Source of the DNA: JBGPEQ01 sp035518775
GTDB lineage: Bacteria; Pseudomonadota; Alphaproteobacteria; Dongiales; Dongiaceae
Assembly: GCA_035518775.1 (NCBI GenBank)
Contig: DATIXH010000224.1
Coordinates: forward strand, 1 to 33,361
Reading direction: 5' to 3'
DNA: 33,361 nucleotides
This document shows, piece by piece, positions 1 to 6,984 of the stretch. Each line of letters starts with the position of its first letter. The stretch's first letter is position 1. The notes below the pieces were generated by a model. It ran no database searches. It was not told the DNA's origin and was given only the letters and a program-made list of their open reading frames with translations. The position numbers and the translations under genes are program-made.

Positions 1-746
1 CCGACTGGAAGAACCGGTTCTTCAACGTCGGCTTTATCGTCGACCCCGACGGCAAGATCATCCTGCAGCACTATAAGCTGTCGGCGCTCTTGCCGGTCGA
101 GCGCTCGGTCTCGCCGCACGACGTCTACGACTGGTGGATCGAGAAATACGGCCGCACGCTCGATGCGTTCTGGCCGGTGGCCGATACCAAGATCGGCCGG
201 CTCGGCATCATGATGGCGATGGAGGGCAATTATCCGGAGAACGGCCGCGGCCTTGCCATGAACGGCGCCGAGGTCGTCTACCGCGCCTCGATGCCGGCGC
301 CGTTCACCGAGAACGACGTGTTCGAGATTTCCAATCGCGCCCGCGCGCTCGAGAACAACATGTACATCGTGGCGCCGAACATCGGCAGCTACCACCTGGA
401 CGCCGACCACCCCGTCGGCATCGACGCCGGCGGCGGCCAGTCAATGATCGTCGACTACCGTGGGCAGCTTGTCGGCAAGCAGCGCGACACCAACGGCTCG
501 ACCTTCGTAGCGGGCGTCATCAATATCGAGGCGTTGCGCCATCACCGCGAGTCGGCGCAGGTCACGAACTGGATGAAGGATGTGCGCAGCGAACTCGCGC
601 AGATCATCTATGAGAAGCCAATCTACCCGAAGAACCGCTATCTGAAGAAGATTCCGCCCAAACATGCCGACTACAAGCGTGACGTGATCGATAAGCAGGT
701 CGCGCTGATGCAGAAGCGCAAGATTTGGAAGAAGCCCTCTGATTAG
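1..746 (+). CDS. Nitrilase-fold (carbon-nitrogen hydrolase) protein, 5' partial
   Basis: The frame is open from base 3 and the gene begins upstream of the window; about 247 C-terminal residues are visible. The YKL segment (near 74-82) and the segment LGIMMAMEGNYPENGR (near 201-249) match the lysine and nucleophile-elbow regions of the nitrilase/amidase superfamily, which hydrolyses nitriles, amides or carbamoyl compounds through a Glu-Lys-Cys triad. At the position of the catalytic Cys (normally G-x3-C-x-D/E) there is Ala (codon 216-218), and the visible protein contains no Cys at all. It may be a non-hydrolytic homologue or belong to a divergent subfamily. The Lys/Arg-rich C-terminal tail (KHADYKRD to KIWKKPSD) resembles the extensions of larger aliphatic-amidase-like members. 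Membership of the fold is fairly secure; substrate and activity are unknown. Confidence 0.8.
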   Translation, partial: DWKNRFFNVGFIVDPDGKIILQHYKLSALLPVERSVSPHDVYDWWIEKYGRTLDAFWPVADTKIGRLGIMMAMEGNYPENGRGLAMNGAEVVYRASMPAPFTENDVFEISNRARALENNMYIVAPNIGSYHLDADHPVGIDAGGGQSMIVDYRGQLVGKQRDTNGSTFVAGVINIEALRHHRESAQVTNWMKDVRSELAQIIYEKPIYPKNRYLKKIPPKHADYKRDVIDKQVALMQKRKIWKKPSD

Positions 747-799
747 GGCGCGCTAGCCGAGCCAAGCCGTTTCCGATCCGGATCTCGCTCGCAAGCCGC

Positions 800-988
800 T
801 TATGAATACGCGACCGCGACCGGCGGCAGCGCCTCGGCCGGCGCTTCGGTCTTGTCGGCGACGCATTCGACCCGCCCGCAGGCGCAGGAGAAAAATGTGA
901 AAATGCACCCCGCTTCGAAGACGCCGGGAACCTGAACCTCCGGCCGCATGGCGCGGCCGCAGATGCACGCCTTGGCTGCTTGTCTCAT
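800..988 (-). CDS. Small cysteine-rich protein, possible metal-binding
   Basis: A 62-residue frame starting at ATG 988 with only a weak Shine-Dalgarno. It has two CxC pairs (CICG near residues 8-11, CACG near 36-39) plus further Cys at about 28, 34 and 42, a spacing that could bind zinc or an iron-sulfur centre. No family is recognised. An overlapping frame in another phase reads as low-complexity Arg/Gly and is less protein-like. The gene lies between the nitrilase-like gene and the DUF3551 gene. It could be a real small protein or a chance ORF; the paired Cys pattern favours the former. Confidence 0.4.
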   Translation of the reverse strand: MRQAAKACICGRAMRPEVQVPGVFEAGCIFTFFSCACGRVECVADKTEAPAEALPPVAVAYS

Positions 989-1022
989 GGCCCAAGCATA
1001 GGCCGGCTTTTCTAAAACTTTG

Positions 1023-1304
1023 CTAAGACGGCTGGCGGCGTTGCCGGCTGTGGCCGTGGACGGAACGTTTTCGTGCCGGCTGTTGCACGGTTTGGAAACG
1101 CGGGTTCGGATTGCAAAAGCCGCGATTGCCCGAGGTCACGTGCGGCACGCATTCTTCGACCGAACGGTACTGGCATTCCCAGATCTCACCGTTCTCACCC
1201 AAGCCATACACGGCGCACCAGGGCGCCTCGGAGGCCGCCGCGGGTCCCTGAGCGAACCCCAAGACGGCAATCGCGGCAGCCGCAGCGCATAAAAAACGTG
1301 TCAT
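1023..1304 (-). CDS. DUF3551-type small secreted protein
   Basis: 93 residues. The start chosen is ATG at 1304, preceded by AAGGAG at good spacing; a longer in-frame extension to 1409 has no such site. Residues 1-25 form a Sec signal peptide (MTRFLCAAAAAIAVLGFAQG) ending near AAA-SEA. The mature part carries PWCAVYGLG, WECQYRSVEEC and GNRGFCNPNP, the pattern of the DUF3551 proteins that are abundant in Bradyrhizobium and relatives. Four mature-part Cys probably form two disulfides in the periplasm. Function unknown. It is divergent from the ankyrin gene, sharing about 140 bases of upstream DNA. Confidence 0.8.
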   Translation of the reverse strand: MTRFLCAAAAAIAVLGFAQGPAAASEAPWCAVYGLGENGEIWECQYRSVEECVPHVTSGNRGFCNPNPRFQTVQQPARKRSVHGHSRQRRQPS

Positions 1305-1440
1305 GTTCGACTCCTTGTTTCCGGCGATACTAACACCGCTGCAAGTCCGCAGTTCGATCGCAATGGCCAATTTTTGTGCCTCCCGGGAAAGATTTGCATG
1401 TAACATCATGAAATTGTTCCCATTACCCGGGATTAGACCG

Positions 1441-2373
1441 ATGGTTTTGAGCCTGCCGCGTCTGGGAATATTGCTGCTGCTCAGCGCAACGGTCTTGTCA
1501 CAAGCGAACGTTGCACAAGCGGCCGGCGCGGACAGCGAAGCGTGCGGCGCGCTCGAGCGGAGCTTGGAGCAACAGAAGCCGGATACTCAGTTGCAACGCA
1601 ATATCGCGCTGTTCGCGGCCGTGGGTAAAGGCTGCTTGCCGATCGCGCAGAGCATGCTGGCCGCCGGAGCCTCCGTCGAAGCCAGCAATCGCTTCGGCAC
1701 CACGGCGCTCGGCGAGGCGGCACGCACGGGCAGGCTCGCGATGGTCGATTTCCTCCTGCAGCACGGCGCCGCCATCGACGCGCGCAACATTGCCGGCGCA
1801 ACCCCGCTCTACATCGCGGCGGAAAACGACCGTGGCACCGTGGTGCACCAGTTGCTCGCCAAGGGCGCCGATCCGAACCTCGCACGCAACGACGGGCTCA
1901 CTTCCCTCACCGCCGCCGCTTTCAAAGGCAATAACGCCATTGTCGCGGACCTGCTCGCGCATCACGCCAACCCCAACACGCCGGACAATACGGAGAAAAC
2001 GGCGATACTCTATGCGGCAGCGATGGGCTTCACGCCGGTGGTGCGGACGCTGCTCAACGCCGGGGTAGACGCCAAAGCGGCCTACGGCAACGACTTGACC
2101 GCGCTGATGTGGGCGGCGGGTTATGCCGACGGCGCCGGTTTGGAAGATGCGCAAAATGTCGCCAAGCTCCTCATCGAGCACGGCGCCCGGCTCGATGCCG
2201 CCGACAATCGCGGCCGCACCGCGCTCATGATCGCGGCGGAGACCGGCCATTTGCAAATGGTCAACCTGTTACTGCTGCGCGGCGCCAACCGCGCCCTCCG
2301 CGACAAGAGCGGCAAGAGCGCCGCCGACCTCGCCGCCAGCGATGCGGTGCGCCAGCGGCTACTGGCGAAATAG
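1441..2373 (+). CDS. Exported ankyrin-repeat protein
   Basis: 310 residues from ATG 1441; ATG 1408 in the same frame would add 11 residues, and neither has a strong Shine-Dalgarno. Residues 1-27 are a signal peptide (hydrophobic LGILLLLSATVL, cleavage near AQA-AG). The rest is a run of about seven to eight ankyrin repeats of 33 residues, recognisable by GxTALGEAARTGR, GATPLYIAAENDR, LTSLTAAAFKGN, KTAILYAAAMGF, LTALMWAAGYADG and RTALMIAAETGH. Ankyrin repeats bind other proteins; in periplasmic proteins the partner is usually unknown. The stop is 17 bases from the stop of the convergent cytochrome gene. Confidence 0.85.
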   Translation: MVLSLPRLGILLLLSATVLSQANVAQAAGADSEACGALERSLEQQKPDTQLQRNIALFAAVGKGCLPIAQSMLAAGASVEASNRFGTTALGEAARTGRLAMVDFLLQHGAAIDARNIAGATPLYIAAENDRGTVVHQLLAKGADPNLARNDGLTSLTAAAFKGNNAIVADLLAHHANPNTPDNTEKTAILYAAAMGFTPVVRTLLNAGVDAKAAYGNDLTALMWAAGYADGAGLEDAQNVAKLLIEHGARLDAADNRGRTALMIAAETGHLQMVNLLLLRGANRALRDKSGKSAADLAASDAVRQRLLAK

Positions 2374-2389
2374 CCGCGCCCGCGCCGGA

Positions 2390-2968
2390 TCACTGTCCCG
2401 GCGTCAATTGCAGACCGGCGAGATATTGCGCCATGGCGGCGAGGTCGTCGGTGGAAGCGGCCTTCATCAAGTCGGACATGCCCGGATTGTTGCCGCGCGC
2501 ACCGGTGCGGAAATCGAGCATGGTGCGCTGGAGATATTCGCGGCGTTGACCGGCCAGGCGCGGCTGCGTGCTGTCGCCTTGATACTCGCCCTGATGACAG
2601 CCGGTGCAGCCGATCGACTGGTTGGCGCGCGCGGCCTCCACCACAACGTCATGCGGCGCGGCCGGCTGGCCAAGATCGGGCCATTGCTTTTGCGAGAACA
2701 ACGTTGCCAGCGCCATCATGTCGTCGCGACTTAGAGTCTCCGCAACCGGCAACATGAGCTCGCTCTTGCGGGCGCCGCTCTTGAAGTCGCGCAGCTGCAG
2801 ATAGAGATAGCCGGCCTGCTGACCCCAGATCACCGGCGTATTGGTATCGACGGGAACGCCCTTCTCGCCGTGACAGCCGGCGCAAATCTGCACCTTCTCT
2901 GTCTCGTCCTGTGCGTGCGCCGCACCGTTGAAAGCGGCGGTGGCCAAGAGCCCGATGAGCGAGAACAT
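2390..2968 (-). CDS. Diheme c-type cytochrome (cytochrome c4/c553-like)
   Basis: 192 residues from ATG 2968, which puts a normal signal peptide at the N-terminus (MFSLIGLLATAAFNGAAHA|Q); a TTG start at 3034 would add an uncharged lead that does not look exported. Two CxxCH haem sites are seen, CAGCH at residues 29-33 and CTGCH at 121-125, each in a roughly 90-residue class I cytochrome domain. Candidate axial Met residues are in SELMLPVAETL and NPGMSDLM. It lies directly downstream of the PQQ dehydrogenase on the same strand, so it is a plausible periplasmic electron acceptor for that enzyme or a carrier to the terminal oxidase. A possible terminator separates the two genes. Confidence 0.87.
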   Translation of the reverse strand: MFSLIGLLATAAFNGAAHAQDETEKVQICAGCHGEKGVPVDTNTPVIWGQQAGYLYLQLRDFKSGARKSELMLPVAETLSRDDMMALATLFSQKQWPDLGQPAAPHDVVVEAARANQSIGCTGCHQGEYQGDSTQPRLAGQRREYLQRTMLDFRTGARGNNPGMSDLMKAASTDDLAAMAQYLAGLQLTPGQ

Positions 2969-3037
2969 TTCAAATCCACGGTGCGCCGCCGCACATAATG
3001 TTCGAATCACGATTGCGTCCTTTAAGCATGACAAAGA

Positions 3038-3062
3038 GACGGGGCTCGTAAAGAGCCCCGTC
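3038..3062 (-). terminator. Possible intrinsic terminator after the PQQ dehydrogenase gene
   Basis: A perfect 10-base inverted repeat (GACGGGGCTC at 3038-3047, GAGCCCCGTC at 3053-3062) has a 5-base loop. Read on the minus strand it follows the dehydrogenase stop by about 46 bases and is followed by TCTTTGT, a weak U-rich tail. It could instead attenuate transcription into the cytochrome gene. Confidence 0.5.
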
Positions 3063-3108
3063 CCCTAACGCCGATTGGCCGTGCAGCGTTGCCTGCTGGC
3101 GCCCGCCA

Positions 3109-4824
3109 TCACGGGAGCGTAAACGCGATGATATTGTTGCCGCGCTTGTAGTCGAGCTGAACATTGCCGCCGGCCGCGACCACGATGTACTGCTTGCCCT
3201 CGACGGTATAGGACGACGGCGGCGCATTGACGCCGGCGCCCGCCTGGAAGTTCCACAGCATGGCGCCGGTCTTGGAGTCGTAGGCCTTGAACTGGCCGTT
3301 GCCCTCGCCGGTGAACACCAACCCGCCGGCGGTTGCGAGAATGCCGCCGATCATCGGCTGCTGGGTTTTGACCTGCCAACGGACCTTGCCGGTGTTGTAG
3401 TCGACGGCGGTGACGTTGCCCCACTGCTCCTCGGTCGGGATCACCTTGAAGGCGCCGCCGAGCCAGAGCTTGCCGTCGGGATAGGGCGTGCTCTCGACGT
3501 GGTAGGTCATGGGTTGGTGCAGGTTGATAGCGTAAGTCAGCCCGAGATCCGGGATGACCGCCATCGGCGACCATTCCACGCCGCCGTTGGCGCCCGGCAG
3601 CATGCGCGCCCCGTCCTTGGTCGGCAGCGTCCACATGTTCTCCTGCGGCACCATCGCGTCGGAGAAACGGATCAGGCTGCAATCTTTGCGGTTGTTCACA
3701 TAGACGTGTCCGGTCTTGCCAGCGTGGAGGATGCCGGGAACGGTCTTGCCCTTGTCGTCGGTCACATCGACCAGAACCGTCGGACTGACCGAATCCAGAT
3801 CCCAGACGTCGTGGGCGATGTACTGGAAGTGGCAGACATACTTGCCGGTATCGAGATCGACCGAAACGAGCGAGTCCGTGTAGAGGTTGTCGCCCGGGCG
3901 CAGCGCGCCGTCGAGATCGGGCGAGGGGTTGCCGACCACGAAGAAGATGCGGTTGGTCGCGAGGTCGACCGCCGGGTTCTGCCACACGCCGCCGCCCAGG
4001 GTCTTGTAGGGATCGCCGTTCTTCTTGAGCGCAGCCTTCTCGGCCTCGATGTCGCGGTGCATGTCGCGCCCGGTGGCGTCCTTCGTGGCCCACACGCCGA
4101 CGGAATTCTCGGGGATCGTGTTGAAGGTCCACAGGAGGTCGCCGCTCTTGGCGTCATAGGCCTTCACGAAGCCGCGGATGCCGTACTCGCCGCCGTTGGT
4201 GCCGATCAGGATCTTGCCGTTGACGGCGGTCGGCGCCATGGTCTCGCTGTAGCCGGCCTCCGGATCGGCGATCTTCTGCTCCCACGCCACTTTGCCGGTC
4301 GCGGCCTCGAGCGCCACCAGCTTGGAGTCGAGCGTGCCGAGATAGACCATGTCGCCATAGACCGCGACGCCGCGGTTGTTGGGGCCGCAGCAGAAGGTCG
4401 TGACGTCGCCCATCTTGTGCTTGTAGCGCCAGATCTGCTCGCCGGTGCGGGCGTCGAGCGCATAGACGTCGTCGAACGCCGTCGTCACGTACATCACGCC
4501 GTTGACGACGATGGGCGTCGTCTCCATCGTCTCCACGACGTCGGTCTGGAAGATCCAGGCCGGGCGCAGACGCTGGACGTTGCTGATGTTGATCTGCCGC
4601 GATGGGTAGTAGCGCGTCTGGTCGTAGTTGCCGTTCGTGTGCAGGAAGTTGTTCCCGTCGCCGGCGGCGCGGTTCATCATGTCCTGCGTCACCGTCTGCA
4701 TGTTGCCGTAGAGCGTCTTTTTCTCGGTCTCCTGCGCCCGGAGCGCCTGCTGGGCAAGAACGTTCAAAGCCATCCCCGCCAATGCGATGGCGGCGACGCG
4801 CAGCCACGTTGAGCTGAGACTCAT
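3109..4824 (-). CDS. Periplasmic PQQ-dependent alcohol dehydrogenase (methanol/ethanol family)
   Basis: 571 residues, starting at ATG 4824 behind GGGAGG. Residues 1-30 are a signal peptide. The body is an eight-bladed quinoprotein propeller: PAWIFQTDV near 88-96, the vicinal cysteine pair FCCGPNNRG (Cys145-Cys146) that packs on PQQ, and repeated tryptophan-docking motifs such as ATGKVAWEQ and KSGDLLWTF. Likely metal ligands are Glu213 (GGEYG), Asn299 (VVGNPSPD) and catalytic Asp342 in HDVWDLDS. Asp344, two residues after the catalytic Asp, is the residue that marks lanthanide-dependent XoxF/ExaF-type enzymes; calcium MxaF enzymes have Ala there. It oxidises a primary alcohol to aldehyde or acid and passes electrons to cytochrome c. 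No PQQ synthesis genes are in the window. Confidence 0.92.
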   Translation of the reverse strand: MSLSSTWLRVAAIALAGMALNVLAQQALRAQETEKKTLYGNMQTVTQDMMNRAAGDGNNFLHTNGNYDQTRYYPSRQINISNVQRLRPAWIFQTDVVETMETTPIVVNGVMYVTTAFDDVYALDARTGEQIWRYKHKMGDVTTFCCGPNNRGVAVYGDMVYLGTLDSKLVALEAATGKVAWEQKIADPEAGYSETMAPTAVNGKILIGTNGGEYGIRGFVKAYDAKSGDLLWTFNTIPENSVGVWATKDATGRDMHRDIEAEKAALKKNGDPYKTLGGGVWQNPAVDLATNRIFFVVGNPSPDLDGALRPGDNLYTDSLVSVDLDTGKYVCHFQYIAHDVWDLDSVSPTVLVDVTDDKGKTVPGILHAGKTGHVYVNNRKDCSLIRFSDAMVPQENMWTLPTKDGARMLPGANGGVEWSPMAVIPDLGLTYAINLHQPMTYHVESTPYPDGKLWLGGAFKVIPTEEQWGNVTAVDYNTGKVRWQVKTQQPMIGGILATAGGLVFTGEGNGQFKAYDSKTGAMLWNFQAGAGVNAPPSSYTVEGKQYIVVAAGGNVQLDYKRGNNIIAFTLP

Positions 4825-4959
4825 CGCTTCCTCCCTGATAGGCGTTGCTTTTCTACGCGGAGCGGCTGTGGTGGGGGGCCATTCCGAATGCCCGCACCTT
4901 CCCCCGTCGCATGTCGCCCCTGGCGTCAGGTTAACGCGTCTGCGCGTGCGCTGCCATCG

Positions 4960-4984
4960 AAAAAATCCCAGAATTGATTCAGGG
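4960..4984 (-). terminator. Intrinsic terminator of the lipoate ligase gene
   Basis: On the minus strand CCCTGAAT-CA-ATTCTGGG (4984 down to 4967) folds into a hairpin with one U-U mismatch and is followed by A and then six T (4965-4960). The stop codon of the lipoate ligase gene (4979-4981) lies inside the stem. This would separate the ligase transcript from the PQQ dehydrogenase gene 155 bases downstream. Confidence 0.55.
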
Positions 4985-6070
4985 GTCAGGCTGCCAGCTC
5001 TGTGCGATGGCCGCTGCGAAATGCTCCGGTGTAACGCCCGGCAGATCGAGGTCGAGACTGCCCAGAATCTGCGCGAGCGTCGTGGCCAGGGACGCCTGGG
5101 CCAGCGATGCGCCGCGCAGGCGCTCGGCCAGGCGCGCCAGTCCCTCCGGCGGCTGGCAGGTGAAATCGCCGCTGATCTCGATGTCGAGGATGCGATCGGC
5201 TTGCGACAGCAGCTGCACGCGCACGAGACCGCCGGGCGCCTTGCAGCGTCCTTCGGTCAGGTAGGTGTCGGCGGCGATCTTCACGCCGGCGCCGACGAAC
5301 CTGCGGCCGATGCGGGCAGTCCAAGTGGGATCGGCCATGCTGGCGACTTCGTCGGCGAGCGCCGCCTGCTCGCGCGCGGTGGCGACGGATTCTCCGGGGA
5401 TCACGTTCAGGCAGTCGGCGACATGGCGCAGGAACAGCGCCTTGACCGTCCCGCGCGCGGGCAGCCGCGGGAGGAGCCGTCGCATCGAGGTGACATAGTC
5501 GTCGAGCGTCTTGTGGAGCTTGTCGCGGAATTTCTCAGACGGCACCTTCAGACAGCGTGCCATGGTGGCGGTGTCGAAGTCGAAGAGGAACATGCCGCCG
5601 AGGACCGTCGCCTCCTCGAGGATCGCGGCTGCCGTTCCTCCGATCTTGCGGCCGGCGACCTGGATGTCGTTGAGCGGTCGATAGGCGGCATCGATGCCGA
5701 GGTCGCGATAGGTGCGCACGACCGGCTCGATGAACATCGGGTAGAGCTGGGCGACCCGGCCCGGGGCACGCCGCCGGGGTACCATGAAGTGAAAGATCAG
5801 CTGGTTGCGGTCGATATAGACGGCGCCGCCGCCGAGCCGCCGGCGCAGGATGGCAATGCCATGCGTCCTGCAATAGTCCGCGTCGACCTCCAGATGCACA
5901 TCCTGGTGGAAACCGATGCAGACGTAGGGATCGATCGGATTGACCAGCGTCAGGACCGGATCATCGTCAGGCGTCATCTCGCGCGCGATGCCGTACCAGA
6001 GGGCCTGCGACCGAGCGGCCGAGACGTCACCGGCATCGATGACCCGCAAGGGCGTTGGTTCTGTCGTCAT
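4979..6070 (-). CDS. Lipoate-protein ligase (LplA family, with C-terminal accessory domain)
   Basis: 363 residues from ATG 6070 with GAAGG upstream. The N-terminal catalytic domain (about 10-235) shows the lipoate/biotin ligase motifs: RRRLGGGAVY (76-85), the QLIFHF strand (90-95), and NDIQVAGRKIGGTA (134-147), in which Lys142 matches the LplA lysine that binds lipoyl-AMP. The C-terminal part (about 255-360) has GGLVRVQLL and ILDIEISGDF, typical of the bacterial ligase accessory domain. It should activate lipoate or octanoate with ATP and attach it to a carrier lysine. The obvious acceptor is the GcvH-like protein encoded divergently two genes away. Such ligases accompany lipoate-binding proteins in sHdr sulfur-oxidation loci (sLpl type); which subtype this is needs a tree. 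Confidence 0.88.
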   Translation of the reverse strand: MTTEPTPLRVIDAGDVSAARSQALWYGIAREMTPDDDPVLTLVNPIDPYVCIGFHQDVHLEVDADYCRTHGIAILRRRLGGGAVYIDRNQLIFHFMVPRRRAPGRVAQLYPMFIEPVVRTYRDLGIDAAYRPLNDIQVAGRKIGGTAAAILEEATVLGGMFLFDFDTATMARCLKVPSEKFRDKLHKTLDDYVTSMRRLLPRLPARGTVKALFLRHVADCLNVIPGESVATAREQAALADEVASMADPTWTARIGRRFVGAGVKIAADTYLTEGRCKAPGGLVRVQLLSQADRILDIEISGDFTCQPPEGLARLAERLRGASLAQASLATTLAQILGSLDLDLPGVTPEHFAAAIAQSWQPDP

Positions 6071-6136
6071 GGGCCTTCAGCGGCGGCGCCTGCGCGGTCC
6101 TTGCCAGGCGCGCACAATCGCGAAAGAATCCGGTTG

Positions 6137-6514
6137 ATGGCGCGCAAGCTGATCATAGTCCTGGTCAACACCGACCCGCGCAACGGCGAGGAGCTGGGGG
6201 CGCCATTCTTCCATGCGGCGGTGGCGGCGGCCATGAACTTCGACGTCCAGGTGATTTGCGCGGCGACGGCCGGGCGCCTGATGAAGAAGGGCGTGGCCGC
6301 GGCGCTTACAGTGAAGCCCGGCGCCGACAAGACCGTCTACGATTTCATTCGGGATGCGCACGAGCACGGCGCGAAGTTCTACGCCTGCCCGGCCAACCTC
6401 GAGCTCTTCGACATGACCGAGGCGGACCTGATCCCGGAATGTGCGGGCCTGATGGGCTCCGCCGCCATGATCGCGCAGATCATGGAAGACGACTGCCGCG
6501 TGCTCACCTATTGA
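6137..6514 (+). CDS. DsrE/DsrF-like sulfur-carrier protein
   Basis: 125 residues, ATG at 6137, divergent from the lipoate ligase with 66 bases between starts. It has the DsrE fold pattern: an N-terminal beta strand (KLIIVLVNTDPRNGEE), VQVICAATAGRLMKKG (38-53), then FYACPANLELF (81-91) and LIPECAGLMGSAAM. Cys84 in the YACP segment sits where DsrE-family proteins carry the sulfane-sulfur-binding Cys; Cys41, Cys102 and Cys120 are additional. DsrE proteins accept and hand on persulfide sulfur, often with TusA. It is 19 bases upstream of the GcvH-like gene and probably co-transcribed with it. The carrier role is inferred from the family. Confidence 0.85.
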   Translation: MARKLIIVLVNTDPRNGEELGAPFFHAAVAAAMNFDVQVICAATAGRLMKKGVAAALTVKPGADKTVYDFIRDAHEHGAKFYACPANLELFDMTEADLIPECAGLMGSAAMIAQIMEDDCRVLTY

Positions 6515-6533
6515 TCGGGGCAGCGGAGGCGCC

Positions 6534-6980
6534 ATGCCCGTCGTCAACGGCTGCCCGCTGCCCGACGATCTCCTCTATGACGTCGAGAATCAGCTGTGGT
6601 ACCGCGAGCTCGGCGACGGGCTCGTCGAGGTCGGCATCACGGCCGTCGCCGTCGCCATGGCCGGTCAAGTGCTGGCGGTGACGCCGAAGCGGGCCGGCCG
6701 CCGGATCGAGGCGCAACAGGCCTGCGCGGTCGTGGAGTCCGGCAAGGTGGTGGGCTCCGCGCGCGTCGCCTGCGCCGGGCTGGTGGAGCGCAGCAACGAG
6801 CCGCTGATGGAGCGGCCGTCTCTGCTCAACAGCGATCCCTATGGGGCGGGCTGGCTGGTGGTCATGCGGCCCGACGACTGGATCGGCGCCAAGGCGCGAC
6901 TGATCAGCGGCACCGACGTCGCCGAGCCCTATCGCGCGAAGATGGATGCGGAGGACTTTCCGGGTTGCGAGCCGCGCTGA
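6534..6980 (+). CDS. GcvH-like lipoate-binding protein
   Basis: 148 residues. It aligns with the glycine-cleavage H protein: GLVEVGITAVAVAMAGQVLAV (29-49), CAVVESGKVVG (64-74) and LLNSDPYGAGWLVVM (97-111), corresponding to the VGIT, AESVKAAS and LVNSEPYAGGW regions of H protein. Lys71 is at the lipoylation site. The segment after it differs from classical GcvH (no APVSG loop), and there is an N-terminal CPLPDDLLYD lead. No glycine decarboxylase or T-protein gene is nearby, whereas a lipoate ligase and DsrE protein are adjacent, so an LbpA-like role as a lipoyl carrier in sulfur (or selenium) chemistry is more likely than glycine cleavage. That role is inference. The stop is 4 bases from the convergent selD stop. 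Confidence 0.82.
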   Translation: MPVVNGCPLPDDLLYDVENQLWYRELGDGLVEVGITAVAVAMAGQVLAVTPKRAGRRIEAQQACAVVESGKVVGSARVACAGLVERSNEPLMERPSLLNSDPYGAGWLVVMRPDDWIGAKARLISGTDVAEPYRAKMDAEDFPGCEPR

Positions 6981-6984
6981 TCGG

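Noticed and set aside
3499..4812. 437-residue plus-strand ORF opposite the PQQ dehydrogenase
   Set aside because: Antisense shadow of a well-supported gene; low-complexity His/Val/Arg/Asp composition.
6534..6980. Ordinary glycine-cleavage H protein (gcvH)
   Set aside because: No gcvP or gcvT nearby, altered loop after the lipoylation lysine, and adjacency to DsrE and a lipoate ligase favour a different carrier role; not fully excluded.
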